Shown: in pieces, positions 23,250 through 33,025 of the stretch | How positions within the stretch are numbered: position 1 is the first letter of the stretch | Layout of the letters: each line of letters starts with the position of its first letter | Source of the DNA: JAJVHZ01 sp041395385 | GTDB taxonomy: Bacteria; Pseudomonadota; Gammaproteobacteria; JAJPIJ01 | Direction of reading: 5' to 3' | Assembly: GCA_041395385.1 (NCBI GenBank) | Contig: JAWLAN010000008.1 | Span: 164,595-228,594 of the forward strand | DNA length: 64,000 nucleotides | The notes under the pieces: generated by a model | Databases searched by the model: none | Seen by the model: only the letters and a program-made list of their open reading frames with translations | What the model was told of the DNA's origin: nothing | Position numbers and translations under genes: made by a program

Positions 23250-24068
23250 TCATGCCGCCTTGCTCACGGTGTCCATTCCCGCGCGCAGCGAGCCGATCAG
23301 TTCACGCGCCGCCGCGTGCATCCTCGCCTCGTCCCCCGCCGCGGACTCGATGGCGGCGACCAGCGCGCTGCCGACCACGACGGCGTCGGCGACGCGCGCC
23401 AGCTGCGTGGCGGTGCCCGCGTCCTTCACACCGAAACCCACGCCGACCGGCAGCCCGGTATGGCGGCGGATCTCCCGGATGTGTTCGTCGACGTCCTCGA
23501 CGTTCAACGAACTCGCGCCCGTGACGCCCTTGAGGGAGACGTAATACACGAACCCGGAGGCCGCGGCGCAGATGCTCGCCGCGCGCTCCTCGTTGGTGGT
23601 CGGCGCGAACAGGAAGACGGGATCGAGGCCCCTGCCCTTGAGCAGCGAGGTGAACGCGCCGGCTTCCTCGGGCGGCAGATCGACCGTGAGCACGCCGTCG
23701 ACGCCTGCCTTCGAGGCCTCGTTGGCGAACGCCTCGTAGCCCATGATCTCCACCGGGTTCAGATAGCCCATGAGCACCACGGGGGTCAGCGGATCAGTCT
23801 CGCGAAATTCGCTCACCATGCCGAGGACGTCGCGCAGGCTGACGTGATGCTTCAACGCGCGTTCGCTGGCGCGCTGGATGACCGGCCCGTCGGCCATCGG
23901 ATCGGAAAACGGCACGCCCAGCTCCAGGATGTCGGCGCCGGCGGCGACCAGCGTGTGCATGAGCGGGACCGTCGCGCCCGGATGCGGATCGCCTGCGGTG
24001 ATGAAGGGGACCAGCGCCGCGCGACCTCGCTGGCGCAGGCCTTCGAAACATGCCTGGATGCGACTCAT
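23250..24068 (-). CDS. trpA: tryptophan synthase alpha subunit
   Basis: A 272-residue TIM barrel cleaving indole-3-glycerol phosphate to indole and glyceraldehyde 3-phosphate. The catalytic Glu/Asp pair lies in DILELGVPFSDPMADGPVIQ and in GVLTVDLPPEE; the phosphate loop GVGFGVKDAGTA follows. Length is typical (about 268). It starts 22 bp after trpB. The Trp genes trpF-trpB-trpA are contiguous here; no trp leader peptide is visible. Confidence 0.96.
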   Translation of the reverse strand: MSRIQACFEGLRQRGRAALVPFITAGDPHPGATVPLMHTLVAAGADILELGVPFSDPMADGPVIQRASERALKHHVSLRDVLGMVSEFRETDPLTPVVLMGYLNPVEIMGYEAFANEASKAGVDGVLTVDLPPEEAGAFTSLLKGRGLDPVFLFAPTTNEERAASICAAASGFVYYVSLKGVTGASSLNVEDVDEHIREIRRHTGLPVGVGFGVKDAGTATQLARVADAVVVGSALVAAIESAAGDEARMHAAARELIGSLRAGMDTVSKAA

Positions 24069-24090
24069 GGATGGCGATCGGATCGATGTG

Positions 24091-25347
24091 TCAGAAACGG
24101 ATTCCCTGGCGCGAGGCCACGGTGTGTATGTCCTTGTCGCCGCGCCCGGAGAGATTCACGACGATGATCTCCTCCGGCTTCATCGTCGGCGCCAGCTTGC
24201 AGGCATAGGCGACGGCGTGGCTGGATTCCAGGGCCGGCATGATGCCTTCGATGCGCGTCAGGTCATGGAATCCCTGCAGCGCCTCCTCATCGGTGATGCC
24301 GGCGTACTGGGCGCGCCCGGTCTCCTTCAGCCATGCGTGCTCGGGCCCGACGCCCGGGTAATCCAGTCCGGCGGAGATCGAGTGCGTCTCGATGATCTGT
24401 CCGTCGGCGTCCTCGATCAGGTAGGTGCGGTTGCCGTGCAGCACGCCCGGCTTGCCCGCGCACAGCGAGGCGGCATGGCGCCCGGTGGCGATGCCGTCGC
24501 CGGCGGCCTCCACGCCGAACATCCTTACCTGCGGATCGTTGATGAACGGGTAGAACAGCCCGATGGCGTTGGAGCCGCCGCCGACGCAGGCGACCAGCGC
24601 ATCCGGCAGTCGCCCGTACCGATCCTGGCACTGCGCGCGCGCCTCGCGGCCGATGATGGCCTGGAAGTCGCGCACCATCGCCGGGTAGGGGTGCGGGCCG
24701 GCCACGGTGCCGATGATGTAAAAGGTGTTGTCGACGTTGGTGACCCAGTCGCGCATTGCCTCGTTGAGCGCGTCCTTCAGGGTCTTGGAGCCCGACTCCA
24801 CGGGGACGACGGTCGCGCCCAGCAGCTTCATCCGGTAGACGTTGAGGGCCTGGCGCTTGATGTCCTCCGAACCCATGTAGACCACGCACTCCAGACCGAG
24901 CCGCGCCGCGACGGTGGCGGATGCGACGCCGTGCTGGCCTGCGCCGGTCTCGGCGATGATGCGGGTCTTGCCCATGCGTCGCGCGAGCAGGGCCTGGCCG
25001 ATGGTGTTGTTGATCTTGTGCGCGCCGGTGTGATTGAGGTCTTCGCGCTTCAGCAGGATCTGGGCGCCGCCCAGTCGCCTGCTCAGTCGCTCGGCGTGGT
25101 AGAGCGGCGAGGGACGACCGACGTAGTTCCGCAGGTCGTCATCGAGCTCGCGAAGAAAATCGGGATCGCTCAGGTAGCGGTTGTAGGCGTCCGTGAGCTC
25201 CAGCAGCGGCTGCATCAGGGTCTCGGCGACGAAGCGTCCGCCGAAGATCCCGAAGTGGCCGCGCGCATCGGGCAGCCCCGTGTCCTCGCGGCTGTCGTGT
25301 AGCGTCAACGGCGGGGTACGGGTGACGGACTTTTCAAATGCTCCCAC
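24091..25347 (-). CDS. trpB: tryptophan synthase beta subunit
   Basis: A 418-residue PLP enzyme condensing indole with serine. The PLP lysine is in REDLNHTGAHKINN; GAGQHGVASAT and the phosphate-binding GGGSNAIG (ACVGGGSNAIGLF) are intact. The start is GTG at 25347, inside the last codons of trpF (14-bp overlap), so translation is coupled. The N-terminus is slightly longer than in E. coli TrpB (397). Confidence 0.96.
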   Translation of the reverse strand: MGAFEKSVTRTPPLTLHDSREDTGLPDARGHFGIFGGRFVAETLMQPLLELTDAYNRYLSDPDFLRELDDDLRNYVGRPSPLYHAERLSRRLGGAQILLKREDLNHTGAHKINNTIGQALLARRMGKTRIIAETGAGQHGVASATVAARLGLECVVYMGSEDIKRQALNVYRMKLLGATVVPVESGSKTLKDALNEAMRDWVTNVDNTFYIIGTVAGPHPYPAMVRDFQAIIGREARAQCQDRYGRLPDALVACVGGGSNAIGLFYPFINDPQVRMFGVEAAGDGIATGRHAASLCAGKPGVLHGNRTYLIEDADGQIIETHSISAGLDYPGVGPEHAWLKETGRAQYAGITDEEALQGFHDLTRIEGIMPALESSHAVAYACKLAPTMKPEEIIVVNLSGRGDKDIHTVASRQGIRF

Positions 25348-25960
25348 GGTGCACCTCGCGCAGGAATGCCTGCATCTTTGTCAGGTCCTTGATGCCCTTG
25401 CTGATTTCGATGCCGCCGCTGACGTCGACGGCGTAGGGCCGGACCCGGGCTACAGCGGCTGCGACATTATCAGGAGTCAGCCCGCCTGCCAAGATAAACG
25501 GTTTGGAGACGGCGGCCGGAAGGAGCGACCAGTCGAACGTCGAGCCGGTGCCGCCGTGACGGTCATCCTGATAGCTGTCGAACAGGATCGCCGCGGCGTG
25601 CTCGTAGCGTTCGGTCTCCGCAGGCAGGTCGATGCCGGGACGGACGCGCACGGCCTTGATGTACGGAATCCCGAATTGCGCGCACTGCGCCGGCGGCTCT
25701 TCGCCGTGGAATTGAAGCAGGTTCGGGCGGATGGCATCGGCGACCGCCCTCACCTCCTCGGCGGCGGGATTGACGAACAATGCCACGGTGCTGAGGAAGG
25801 GCGGCAGCCCGGCCACGACGTCGCGCGCCTGCCCGATCGTGACCGCGCGCGGACTCGGCGCGTAGAAGACCAGCCCGATGGCGTCGGCGCCCAGCCGCGC
25901 CGCCGCCAGCGCGTCCTGGCGGCGTGTGATCCCACAGAACTTGACGCGCGTTCGATGCAT
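25334..25960 (-). CDS. trpF: phosphoribosylanthranilate isomerase
   Basis: A 208-residue TIM barrel catalysing the Amadori rearrangement of phosphoribosylanthranilate. The catalytic Cys is in RVKFCGITR and the catalytic Asp in VDVSGGIE; LQFHGEE and ILAGGLTPDNV complete the signature. The ATG at 25960 opens the conserved MHRTRVKFCGIT. It is a stand-alone TrpF, not fused to TrpC, as is usual for pseudomonads. Its 3' end overlaps trpB. Confidence 0.95.
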   Translation of the reverse strand: MHRTRVKFCGITRRQDALAAARLGADAIGLVFYAPSPRAVTIGQARDVVAGLPPFLSTVALFVNPAAEEVRAVADAIRPNLLQFHGEEPPAQCAQFGIPYIKAVRVRPGIDLPAETERYEHAAAILFDSYQDDRHGGTGSTFDWSLLPAAVSKPFILAGGLTPDNVAAAVARVRPYAVDVSGGIEISKGIKDLTKMQAFLREVHRGSI

Positions 25961-26004
25961 GCAGGGCTTCCGTCGGTGAAAGGCGGTTGAGCGATGGTCG
26001 GCGA

Positions 26005-26802
26005 TTATGCAGGAGGCACCGGCAGGAAGGCAGCCCGCGGAGCGGGGATCCCGAAATGCGCCGGGTAGTCGACCCGGCAAAGGTAGAGCCCTTCGGCGGG
26101 CGCGGTCACGCCCCCGAGGCGGCGGTCGCGGCCTTCCAGGACCTCGCGCGCCCAGCCCACCGCCTGCTTGCCCGTGCCGATCGCGAGCAGCACACCGACG
26201 AGATTGCGCACCATGTGATGCAGGAACGCGTTGGCCTCGGCATCGATGACGATGAAGTCCCCGTCACGCCGCACCCGCAGCTGGCGCAGGTGTCGCAGCG
26301 TCGACTTCGACTGGCATTCCGAGGAGCGAAAGGCGGAGAAATCGTGCTCGCCGATGAGCGTGTCGGCCGCGGCCTGCATGCGTGCGTGATCGAGCGGCCA
26401 GTGGTGCCAGGTGACGCGTCCGGCCAGCGCGCCGGACCGGGCCGTCGCGTTGAGGATGAAGTAGCGGTAGAGCCGCCCGGTGGCGCTGTAGCGGGCGTGG
26501 AAGTCCGCGCCGGTCGCCTGTGCCCAGGCAACGCTGACATCCGGAGGCAGCGCGCTGTTGGCGCCGAGCACCCAGCCCCGGGCGCTGCGTCTCGCGCCGG
26601 TGTCGAAATGCACCACCTGACCGCACGCGTGCACACCGGCATCGGTACGGCCGGCGCAGACCACCTGCACGGGTTCGGCGGCGACGGCCGCCAGGGCCTG
26701 CTGCAGACAGTCCTGCACGGTGCGCGCACGGCGGTCGGGGCCGAGATACTGCCAGCCGCTGAAGCCGCTGCCGGAGTATTCGATGCCGAGAACGACACGC
26801 AT
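26005..26802 (-). CDS. truA: tRNA pseudouridine(38-40) synthase
   Basis: A 265-residue enzyme isomerising uridines 38-40 in the anticodon arm of tRNAs. The catalytic Asp is in CAGRTDAGVHACGQVVHF; YRYFILN, HDFSAFRSSECQSKSTLR and FLHHMVRNLVG are family motifs. The start at 26802 (MRVVLGIEYSG) is conserved. It lies just after the strong fimV terminator, so it is expected to have its own promoter; trpF follows after 44 bp. Confidence 0.94.
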   Translation of the reverse strand: MRVVLGIEYSGSGFSGWQYLGPDRRARTVQDCLQQALAAVAAEPVQVVCAGRTDAGVHACGQVVHFDTGARRSARGWVLGANSALPPDVSVAWAQATGADFHARYSATGRLYRYFILNATARSGALAGRVTWHHWPLDHARMQAAADTLIGEHDFSAFRSSECQSKSTLRHLRQLRVRRDGDFIVIDAEANAFLHHMVRNLVGVLLAIGTGKQAVGWAREVLEGRDRRLGGVTAPAEGLYLCRVDYPAHFGIPAPRAAFLPVPPA

Positions 26803-26840
26803 GACTTCGGGCCCCGGCCGCCGGCTCAGGCCGCCGCGGA

Positions 26841-26878
26841 TAAACAAACGGGGCTGGACATCGCTGTCCAGCCCCGTG
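26841..26878 (-). terminator. intrinsic terminator after fimV
   Basis: A perfect 13-bp stem (ACGGGGCTGGACA/TGTCCAGCCCCGT) with a four-base loop, followed on the minus strand by TTGTTTATC. It lies about 20 nt below the fimV stop and is the strongest terminator in the leuB-metZ block, separating fimV from truA-trpFBA. Confidence 0.85.
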
Positions 26879-26898
26879 ACGCCATCACGATGGGGACT

Positions 26899-29800
26899 TC
26901 AGGTGGTGAGCTCACGCAACAGGCGCTGGGCCTCTGCGCGCTGGGCGTCGCTGCCTTCGCCGGTGACCTCATCCAGGATGGTGCGTGCGCCGGCGGCATC
27001 GCCCAGCTCGATATAGGCCTTCGCGAGGTTGAGCTTCGTGTCGACATCGTCGCCCCCCTGGGTGCCCAGCGTGGCGGCGGCCGGACCGAAGCCGTCGTCG
27101 GCCCCGTCGTTCTTCAGTTCCTGCTCGAACAGCTCGGCGGTCTGCTCGTTGTCCATGAGCGCCTTGGCGTCCAGCGTCAGGTCCACCGTCTCGAATTCGC
27201 TGTAGGTCCTGGCCTTGGAACCGACCGTCTCCTCCAGCGACTTGGTGATGTCGTCCAGGGTCAGGTCATCGTTGTCGAGCGTGAGCTCGTCCTCGCTGAC
27301 GGCCGGTTTGCCGAAACCGCCGCCCTTGCCGCGGTCGGTGGCCGCCATGTCCGCGTCCTGCTCGAACATGGGCATGGTGTCCTGGGCGCTGGTGGAGGCG
27401 AGATCGTTCTCGAACAGGCGCACGGTATCCTCGTCCAGGCTCAGGCTGTCGATGTCGCCCATCGTTACCTCGGCGGCGCCCGGAGATTCCAGCGCCAGGT
27501 CCAGACTGGCCTCCTCGCCCTTGGCGCCGGCGGTGGATTCGGCGTCCAGCGCCAGGTCCAGTCCGCCTATATCGAACTCCACCTCCGGGGCGGCCTGCGC
27601 GGCGGGGGGCGGCTCCGGTGCCACGTCGATCATGGTCGACAACGACTCCGGTGTCGGCTCAGCGGCCGCGGGCTCGCCACGGCCCGGGAAGTCTACGATG
27701 TTGGTATCCGGCGCCCTGACCTCCGGACCGATGTCGGTGCCGAGATCGAAATCGAGCAGGTGGTCCGGTCCGACCGTGGCCGCGCCGGCGCCTTCGGCAC
27801 TGCCGCCGGTGGCAGCGAGGCCCGTGTCGAAGTCGAGGCTGGATTCGAGGAAGTCCGGCTCGCCGGGTTGCGACGGGGCGACCGCGTTGCTCTTGGTGAG
27901 GCTCAGCAGTTCATTGACCGCGGAGCTCGCGCCTTCGATCGAGGCCGGCTCGCTGAAGGCCAGCTCCCCCGTGCCGGTGCCCACGCCGGCGGAGATGTCG
28001 AGGATGTCGGAATCCGCCTCGCGCACGTCGCCGGATGCCGTGATGTCGAGCAGGTCGAAATCCTGCTCGGCACTCGCCACGTCGAACACCGACGGGGTCT
28101 CTCCGGTCTCGCCGGGCTCGGCGCTGGTGCTCGCCGCCGCCGCTTCGCCCGCCATCGCCGCCGCCGCTGGAGCCAGGGTGGTGACGGTGCGGCTCGCCAT
28201 GTCCTCCACGGCGGTGATGTCGACGAACTGGCGCTGCTCCCGCGCCGCGGCCGCCACGGCCGCCGGCTCCTCGCCGCCCGCGAACAGCTCGCGGTTCGGC
28301 GACATCTCGCGCCACATCGCCACGGCGCTGTCCCAGAGCGGTCCCTGGCCGCCGACGGAATCGCGCAGCTCGCGCGCCGCGGCCTCGTACTTGCCCTTGT
28401 CGTTGCTCGAGTAATACACCTCGAGCAGGCGCAGCTTGTACTTGCTTTCCCCGGGATTGGCGGCGATCGCCTCCTTGATCAGGCGTTCGGCCTCGTCGAA
28501 GCGTTCGTAGGCGAGATAGACGTTGACCTCGGCGAGTGGATCCTCTTCCGGTGCCGCCGCTTCCGCCTCCCGCTCCGTGCCGGGCTCCGCGGCCATCGGC
28601 TCCGTATGGCTGGTGGCGGCGAACAGCTCATCCTCCTCGGCGGCCGCCGGCGCGAACGCGCCCTCCTCCAGCGTCTCCTCACCCGCGCCCCGCGCCTCGC
28701 CGAGGGCGAGGTCGAAGGCGCTCTCGCCCTCCTCGCCCGGCGCCGGAACCGCCTCGGGGGCGGCACGGCGGCGCGCCAGCAAGGCGACCAGACCGCCTAC
28801 GAGCGCGAGCAACGCACCGAGCAGCGTCGCGGCGCCGCCTGGCACGGCCTCCAAAAGCGACTTCGGCACCACGGTGCCGAACAGGTTGTTGAGCGTGTCG
28901 ATGAAGCCTCCGCCGGAGGGCGAGGGTTCCTCTGGAGTGGGTTCGGTGGGCGGCGCCTCCGCGGTGGCCTCCGGCGGCACCTCCTCCGGCTGGATCTCCT
29001 GCTCCGCCGCAGCTTCGGTCGCAGACTCGGGGGGCACGGCCTCCGGAGGACTTTCCTCCAGCGCGGGCGGCGGCTCGGCCGGGGCTTCCGCCACCGCCTC
29101 ACTTGGCGGTGCCTCCGCCTCGGGTGCCGCCTCGGCCGGAGCCTCGACGGCGGGTTCCTCGGTGGCGGGCATCTCCTCCGCCGCGGGCGTGGCATCCGGC
29201 AGCGGATAGGTGGGCGTCTGGACGACGTTGTCGAGCGAACGCCACGCCTCCGGCGTCACGACCACCGGGGCACTCGGCTCGGCCGCGGCCTCCTCGGGCA
29301 TCTCCGGCGCGGACGGCGTCTCGGTGCTCGGCGCCGTCGCGGGCGGCTCTGCCCCGGACTCGCCGAGCTTGCTCTGCAGATCGGCGAGTTGCTCGTCCTG
29401 CAACGAGACGCGGCTCTTCAGTTTCTCGATGATCTCCTCGGACTCCTTGAGCTGCGCGCGCAATTCCTCGTTCTCGCGCACCTTGGATTCGAGCGATTCC
29501 TTGGCAAGCGCCAAGTCGCTGTCGGCACCCCTGCCCGCAGCCGCGCCGCTCTCGTTTCCGGCCAGCAGGCGCAGATTCGCCTCGTCCTGGGCCGTCGCCG
29601 TCGGGCTCGCCGCGTCGCCGCTCGAGCCCGCGGCGACGGTGGCGCCGCCTTCCGGCTGCCGCGGCGCGGATGCCGCCCCGCGTTCACGGTACTCGCGCCA
29701 CAGCGTGTGATGACGCTGGACCTCCGCCAAGGCCTCGGCGCGCGAGATGCCGTCGATCGCGCCGCGCTCGGGCATCTTCAGCACGTAACCCTTCTTCAGC

Positions 29801-30537
29801 AGGTTGATGTTGCCGCGGATGAAGGCGTCCGGATTGGTGCGCAGCAGGGCCAGCATCATCTGCTGGATGCTGACCGAGTTGTCCGGCCGCATGGCCGTCG
29901 CCGCGGACCAGAGCGTGTTGTACGTGCCGCCGGTGGCAGGCGGTGCCGCCGGCGCCGGCATGGGGGCCGCCGTCACAGGGGGTGATGGTGATGGTGACGG
30001 TGATGGTGACGGTGACGGGGCGCCAGTCGGCGCCGGTGGCGTCTCGGCGACCTGCAGCTCCCGCCCGCCGCTCGGCGCAGGCGCGCTTGCGGGGGTGGTC
30101 GGCTGTACGCGCGCCGGTTCCCACGCGACGCGTCGGCTCGGGTCGTAGAGCGGCGGATCCAGCAGGGCGGTGAACTCGCGGATGAGCCGGCCCTTGGACC
30201 AGTTCACCTCGAGCAGGAAATTCAGGAAGGGCTCGCGGACGGGGTCATGCGAGGTGATGCGGATGTAGTCGGGACCCTTGCTGGTCTGCTGGATGTCGAA
30301 CTTGAGCTGCGTCAGGATTCCGGCGTAGTTGACGCCCGCGCGGGCGAACTCCTCGGCGGATGCAATCTTCACTCGCAGCGACTCGATCTCGTCGCCGGTT
30401 GCGCTCAATATCGGCACGCGCGCGTCCAGCGGCTGGTGCAATGCCGACCTCAGCTCGAGGTTGCCCAGGCTCAACGCATACACGCTGATGGGCAGCGACA
30501 TGAAAACTGCCAACCCGAGTCGCAGTAGCCGTCTCAT
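26899..30537 (-). CDS. fimV: FimV/HubP-type polar landmark protein
   Basis: A 1212-residue inner-membrane peptidoglycan-binding scaffold that organises cell poles, twitching motility or type II secretion. It has a signal peptide, the FimV N-terminal domain (LGNLELRSALHQPLDARVPI...), a LysM-like segment (GYVLKMPERGAIDGI), a coiled coil (about 340-400), a very Pro/Glu/Ala-rich spacer, one transmembrane helix (about 580-600, LLGALLALVGGLVALLARR), a TPR stretch and a long acidic cytoplasmic tail. The tail ends in the conserved FimV C-terminal TPR (DTKLNLAKAYIELGDAAGARTILDEV). The ATG at 30537 starts the signal sequence. The position asd-fimV-truA is classical. Confidence 0.93.
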   Translation of the reverse strand: MRRLLRLGLAVFMSLPISVYALSLGNLELRSALHQPLDARVPILSATGDEIESLRVKIASAEEFARAGVNYAGILTQLKFDIQQTSKGPDYIRITSHDPVREPFLNFLLEVNWSKGRLIREFTALLDPPLYDPSRRVAWEPARVQPTTPASAPAPSGGRELQVAETPPAPTGAPSPSPSPSPSPSPPVTAAPMPAPAAPPATGGTYNTLWSAATAMRPDNSVSIQQMMLALLRTNPDAFIRGNINLLKKGYVLKMPERGAIDGISRAEALAEVQRHHTLWREYRERGAASAPRQPEGGATVAAGSSGDAASPTATAQDEANLRLLAGNESGAAAGRGADSDLALAKESLESKVRENEELRAQLKESEEIIEKLKSRVSLQDEQLADLQSKLGESGAEPPATAPSTETPSAPEMPEEAAAEPSAPVVVTPEAWRSLDNVVQTPTYPLPDATPAAEEMPATEEPAVEAPAEAAPEAEAPPSEAVAEAPAEPPPALEESPPEAVPPESATEAAAEQEIQPEEVPPEATAEAPPTEPTPEEPSPSGGGFIDTLNNLFGTVVPKSLLEAVPGGAATLLGALLALVGGLVALLARRRAAPEAVPAPGEEGESAFDLALGEARGAGEETLEEGAFAPAAAEEDELFAATSHTEPMAAEPGTEREAEAAAPEEDPLAEVNVYLAYERFDEAERLIKEAIAANPGESKYKLRLLEVYYSSNDKGKYEAAARELRDSVGGQGPLWDSAVAMWREMSPNRELFAGGEEPAAVAAAAREQRQFVDITAVEDMASRTVTTLAPAAAAMAGEAAAASTSAEPGETGETPSVFDVASAEQDFDLLDITASGDVREADSDILDISAGVGTGTGELAFSEPASIEGASSAVNELLSLTKSNAVAPSQPGEPDFLESSLDFDTGLAATGGSAEGAGAATVGPDHLLDFDLGTDIGPEVRAPDTNIVDFPGRGEPAAAEPTPESLSTMIDVAPEPPPAAQAAPEVEFDIGGLDLALDAESTAGAKGEEASLDLALESPGAAEVTMGDIDSLSLDEDTVRLFENDLASTSAQDTMPMFEQDADMAATDRGKGGGFGKPAVSEDELTLDNDDLTLDDITKSLEETVGSKARTYSEFETVDLTLDAKALMDNEQTAELFEQELKNDGADDGFGPAAATLGTQGGDDVDTKLNLAKAYIELGDAAGARTILDEVTGEGSDAQRAEAQRLLRELTT
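29977..30018 (-). repeat. GGTGAT/GGTGAC microrepeat inside fimV
   Basis: Six-base units GGTGAT and GGTGAC are tandemly repeated about seven times. In the fimV frame they encode alternating Ser-Pro in the periplasmic linker. Length variation by slippage would keep the frame, as the unit is two codons. Confidence 0.75.
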
Positions 30538-30651
30538 TTCCCGATCCTTAACCCTTTGTAATGATTGCAAATCCTCGCAGAAACCCCATCCCGGATCGGA
30601 CCTGCCGCACGTCGACGCCGGCGGGCCGTGACCCGAAACCTGCGAACGGAC

Positions 30652-30682
30652 TTTATAAATTAGGCATAACTATAGCTCACAA
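30652..30682 (-). promoter_or_regulatory. candidate fimV promoter
   Basis: Minus strand: TTGTGA (30677-30682), 19-bp spacer, TATAAA (30652-30657). It overlaps the asd stop codon and leaves a leader of about 110 nt before fimV. The spacer is long, so confidence is moderate. Confidence 0.4.
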
Positions 30683-31699
30683 ATAGTCTTTTACCAAAAT
30701 TTCCGCGATTTGAATACTGTTCAACGCCGCACCCTTCCGGATGTTGTCCGAGACCACCCACAGGTTCAGCCCGCGCGGGTGGGACAGATCATCACGCAGC
30801 CGGCCCACGAATACCGGGTCCTGGCCGGCGGCCTCCGTGACCGCGGTCGGGTATCCACCGTCCTTGCGGTCGTCCAGCACCACGATCCCCGGTGCACGCT
30901 CCAGCAATTTACGGGCCTCCTCGGCGGAGATCTTCTCGCGGGTCTCGATGTGCACCGCCTCGGAATGGCCGTAGAACACCGGGACGCGCACGGTGGTCGG
31001 GTTAACGAGGATGGACTCGTCCTCGAGGATCTTGCGCGTCTCCCAGATCATCTTCATCTCCTCCTTGGTGTAGCCGTTGTCCATGAAGACGTCGATGTGA
31101 GGCAGGCAGTTGAAGGCGATCTGCTTGGGATAGACGTTGCGTTCTATCGGCTTGCCGTTGAGCAACGCCGCCGTCTGCGCCGCCAGTTCGTCGATCGCCT
31201 CCTTGCCGGTGCCGGATACCGACTGGTAGGTGGCCACGTTGATGCGCTCGATGCCGACGGCGTCCTTGATCGGCTTGAGCGCCACCACCATCTGGATCGT
31301 GGAGCAGTTCGGATTGGCGATGATGCCGCGGTTGGTGTACTCCGCGACCCGGTGCGGATTTACCTCGGGCACCACCAGAGGGATGTCCCTGTCCTGGCGA
31401 AACTGCGAGGTGTTGTCCACCACCACGCAGCCGGCCGCGGCCGCCTTCGGCGCATACACCGCGGAGACCGACGCGCCGGGCGAGAACAGCCCGATCTGCA
31501 CATCGGAGAAATCGAAGTCCTCGAGCGCCTGCACGGTGAGCTTCTCGCCGCCGAAGTCGACCTGCTTGCCGGCGGACCGCGCGCTCGCCACCGCATGTAC
31601 ACGACCAACCGGGAATTTCCGCTGCGCGAGAACCTCGAGCATGACCTCGCCCACCGCGCCGGTGGCGCCAACCACTGCAACATTGAATTTACGGCTCAT
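30677..31699 (-). CDS. asd: aspartate-semialdehyde dehydrogenase
   Basis: A 340-residue NADPH enzyme reducing aspartyl phosphate to aspartate semialdehyde, the branch point to Lys/DAP, Met and Thr. The Rossmann loop is VVGATGAVGEVMLE; SPGASVSAVYAP and the catalytic Cys in NPNCSTIQMV are seen, with HSEAVHIET near the C-terminus. It is the leuB-linked type (about 340 residues), not the 370-residue E. coli form. It is 57 bp downstream of leuB. Confidence 0.96.
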   Translation of the reverse strand: MSRKFNVAVVGATGAVGEVMLEVLAQRKFPVGRVHAVASARSAGKQVDFGGEKLTVQALEDFDFSDVQIGLFSPGASVSAVYAPKAAAAGCVVVDNTSQFRQDRDIPLVVPEVNPHRVAEYTNRGIIANPNCSTIQMVVALKPIKDAVGIERINVATYQSVSGTGKEAIDELAAQTAALLNGKPIERNVYPKQIAFNCLPHIDVFMDNGYTKEEMKMIWETRKILEDESILVNPTTVRVPVFYGHSEAVHIETREKISAEEARKLLERAPGIVVLDDRKDGGYPTAVTEAAGQDPVFVGRLRDDLSHPRGLNLWVVSDNIRKGAALNSIQIAEILVKDYL

Positions 31700-31756
31700 A
31701 TCAGCGTCGTCGAAAATAATTATGGGAAATCGGATTAAAAGTGTCTGACTGATTCA

Positions 31757-32833
31757 TCACAACGCGGCCACGATGGCATCGCCCATCGCCTCGGTGCCGA
31801 GCCTCTGCATGCCATCGGACATTATGTCGGTGGTGCGCAATCCCCGGTCGAGCACGCGGCCCACCGCCTGCTCGACCCGGGCCGCCAGCCCGGGCTCACC
31901 CAGGGTGTGGCGCAGCGCCATGGCCAGCGACAGCACCGTGGCGATCGGATTCGCGAGGTCCATGCCGGCGATGTCCGGCGCCGAGCCGTGGATGGGTTCG
32001 TACATACCCTTGCCCTGCTCGTCGAGCGAAGCCGATGGCAGCATGCCGATGGAACCGGTCAGCATCGAGGCGAGATCTGAAAGTATATCGCCAAACATGT
32101 TGTTGGTGACGATGACGTCGAACTGCTTCGGAGCGCGCACCAGCTGCATGGCACAGTTGTCGACGTACATGTGGCTCAGCGCGACCTGCGGATACTCGCG
32201 CGCGACCTCCTCGACCACGTTGCGCCACAACTCCGTGCATTCCAGGACGTTGGCCTTGTCGATCGAGCACAGGCGGCGCGAGCGCTTCATGGCCAGGTCG
32301 AAGGCGATGCGTGCGATGCGGCGGATCTCGCTCTCGCTGTAGACCTCGGTGTTGTACCCCTGGCGCTCGCCGTTGGCGAGCGTGCGCACCCCGCGCGGCT
32401 CCCCGAAGTAGATCCCGCCGGTCAGCTCGCGCACGATCATGATGTCCAGCCCCGCCACCACCTCGGGCTTCAGCGTAGAGGCTGCCGCGAGCTGCGGGTA
32501 CAGGATCGCGGGCCGCAGGTTGGCGAACAGGCCGAGTCCGGAGCGGATGCGCAGCAGGCCCTTCTCCGGCCTCACGGAGATGTCCAGCGCCTCCCACTTC
32601 GGCCCGCCCACGGCGCCGAGGAGCACCGCGTCCGCCGCCCTGGCCGCCGAGAGGGTCGCCTCCGGCAGCGGATCCCCGGTGGCATCGATGGCCGCGCCAC
32701 CGATGAGCGCCTCCTCGTAGTCCAGGCGCAGCCCATGGCGCTCGCGCAGCGCGCGACACACCTTGAGGGCCTGAGCGACGATCGCCGGGCCTATGCCATC
32801 GCCCGGCAGTACCAGCATCTTCTTGGTCGTCAT
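31757..32833 (-). CDS. leuB: 3-isopropylmalate dehydrogenase
   Basis: A 358-residue NAD-dependent oxidative decarboxylase of leucine synthesis. LPGDGIGPAIV opens the fold; AVLLGAVGGPKWE, the Arg-rich substrate site IRSGLGLFANLRPA, RELTGGIYFGEPRG and NMFGDILSDLASML are typical, as is HGSAPDIAGMDLANP. The neighbours leuC and leuD, normally just upstream, are absent; instead the divergent dapC begins 271 bp away. No leucine leader peptide is visible upstream. Confidence 0.95.
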   Translation of the reverse strand: MTTKKMLVLPGDGIGPAIVAQALKVCRALRERHGLRLDYEEALIGGAAIDATGDPLPEATLSAARAADAVLLGAVGGPKWEALDISVRPEKGLLRIRSGLGLFANLRPAILYPQLAAASTLKPEVVAGLDIMIVRELTGGIYFGEPRGVRTLANGERQGYNTEVYSESEIRRIARIAFDLAMKRSRRLCSIDKANVLECTELWRNVVEEVAREYPQVALSHMYVDNCAMQLVRAPKQFDVIVTNNMFGDILSDLASMLTGSIGMLPSASLDEQGKGMYEPIHGSAPDIAGMDLANPIATVLSLAMALRHTLGEPGLAARVEQAVGRVLDRGLRTTDIMSDGMQRLGTEAMGDAIVAAL

Positions 32834-33025
32834 GTATCTCGTTTCGCTACGGGTTCACGCAGCCCCGCTGGCGCGGGACACAGCCTGCCATTGCAGCATC
32901 TTTGGCTCCGAAATGCCAACCGGCCCGCGCCCCCGCAACGGAGCCACGGCCTGATCCCCGCCGCGCCCACGCCTCGCGGCGGAGGCGGGTCCGGCGGCAT
33001 GCGCCGTCGGCGGACTGCCGCCGCG

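Noticed and set aside
32834..32890. Leader peptide and attenuator for leuB
   Set aside because: A 14-codon frame exists but has only one Leu codon, and no terminator/antiterminator pair follows.
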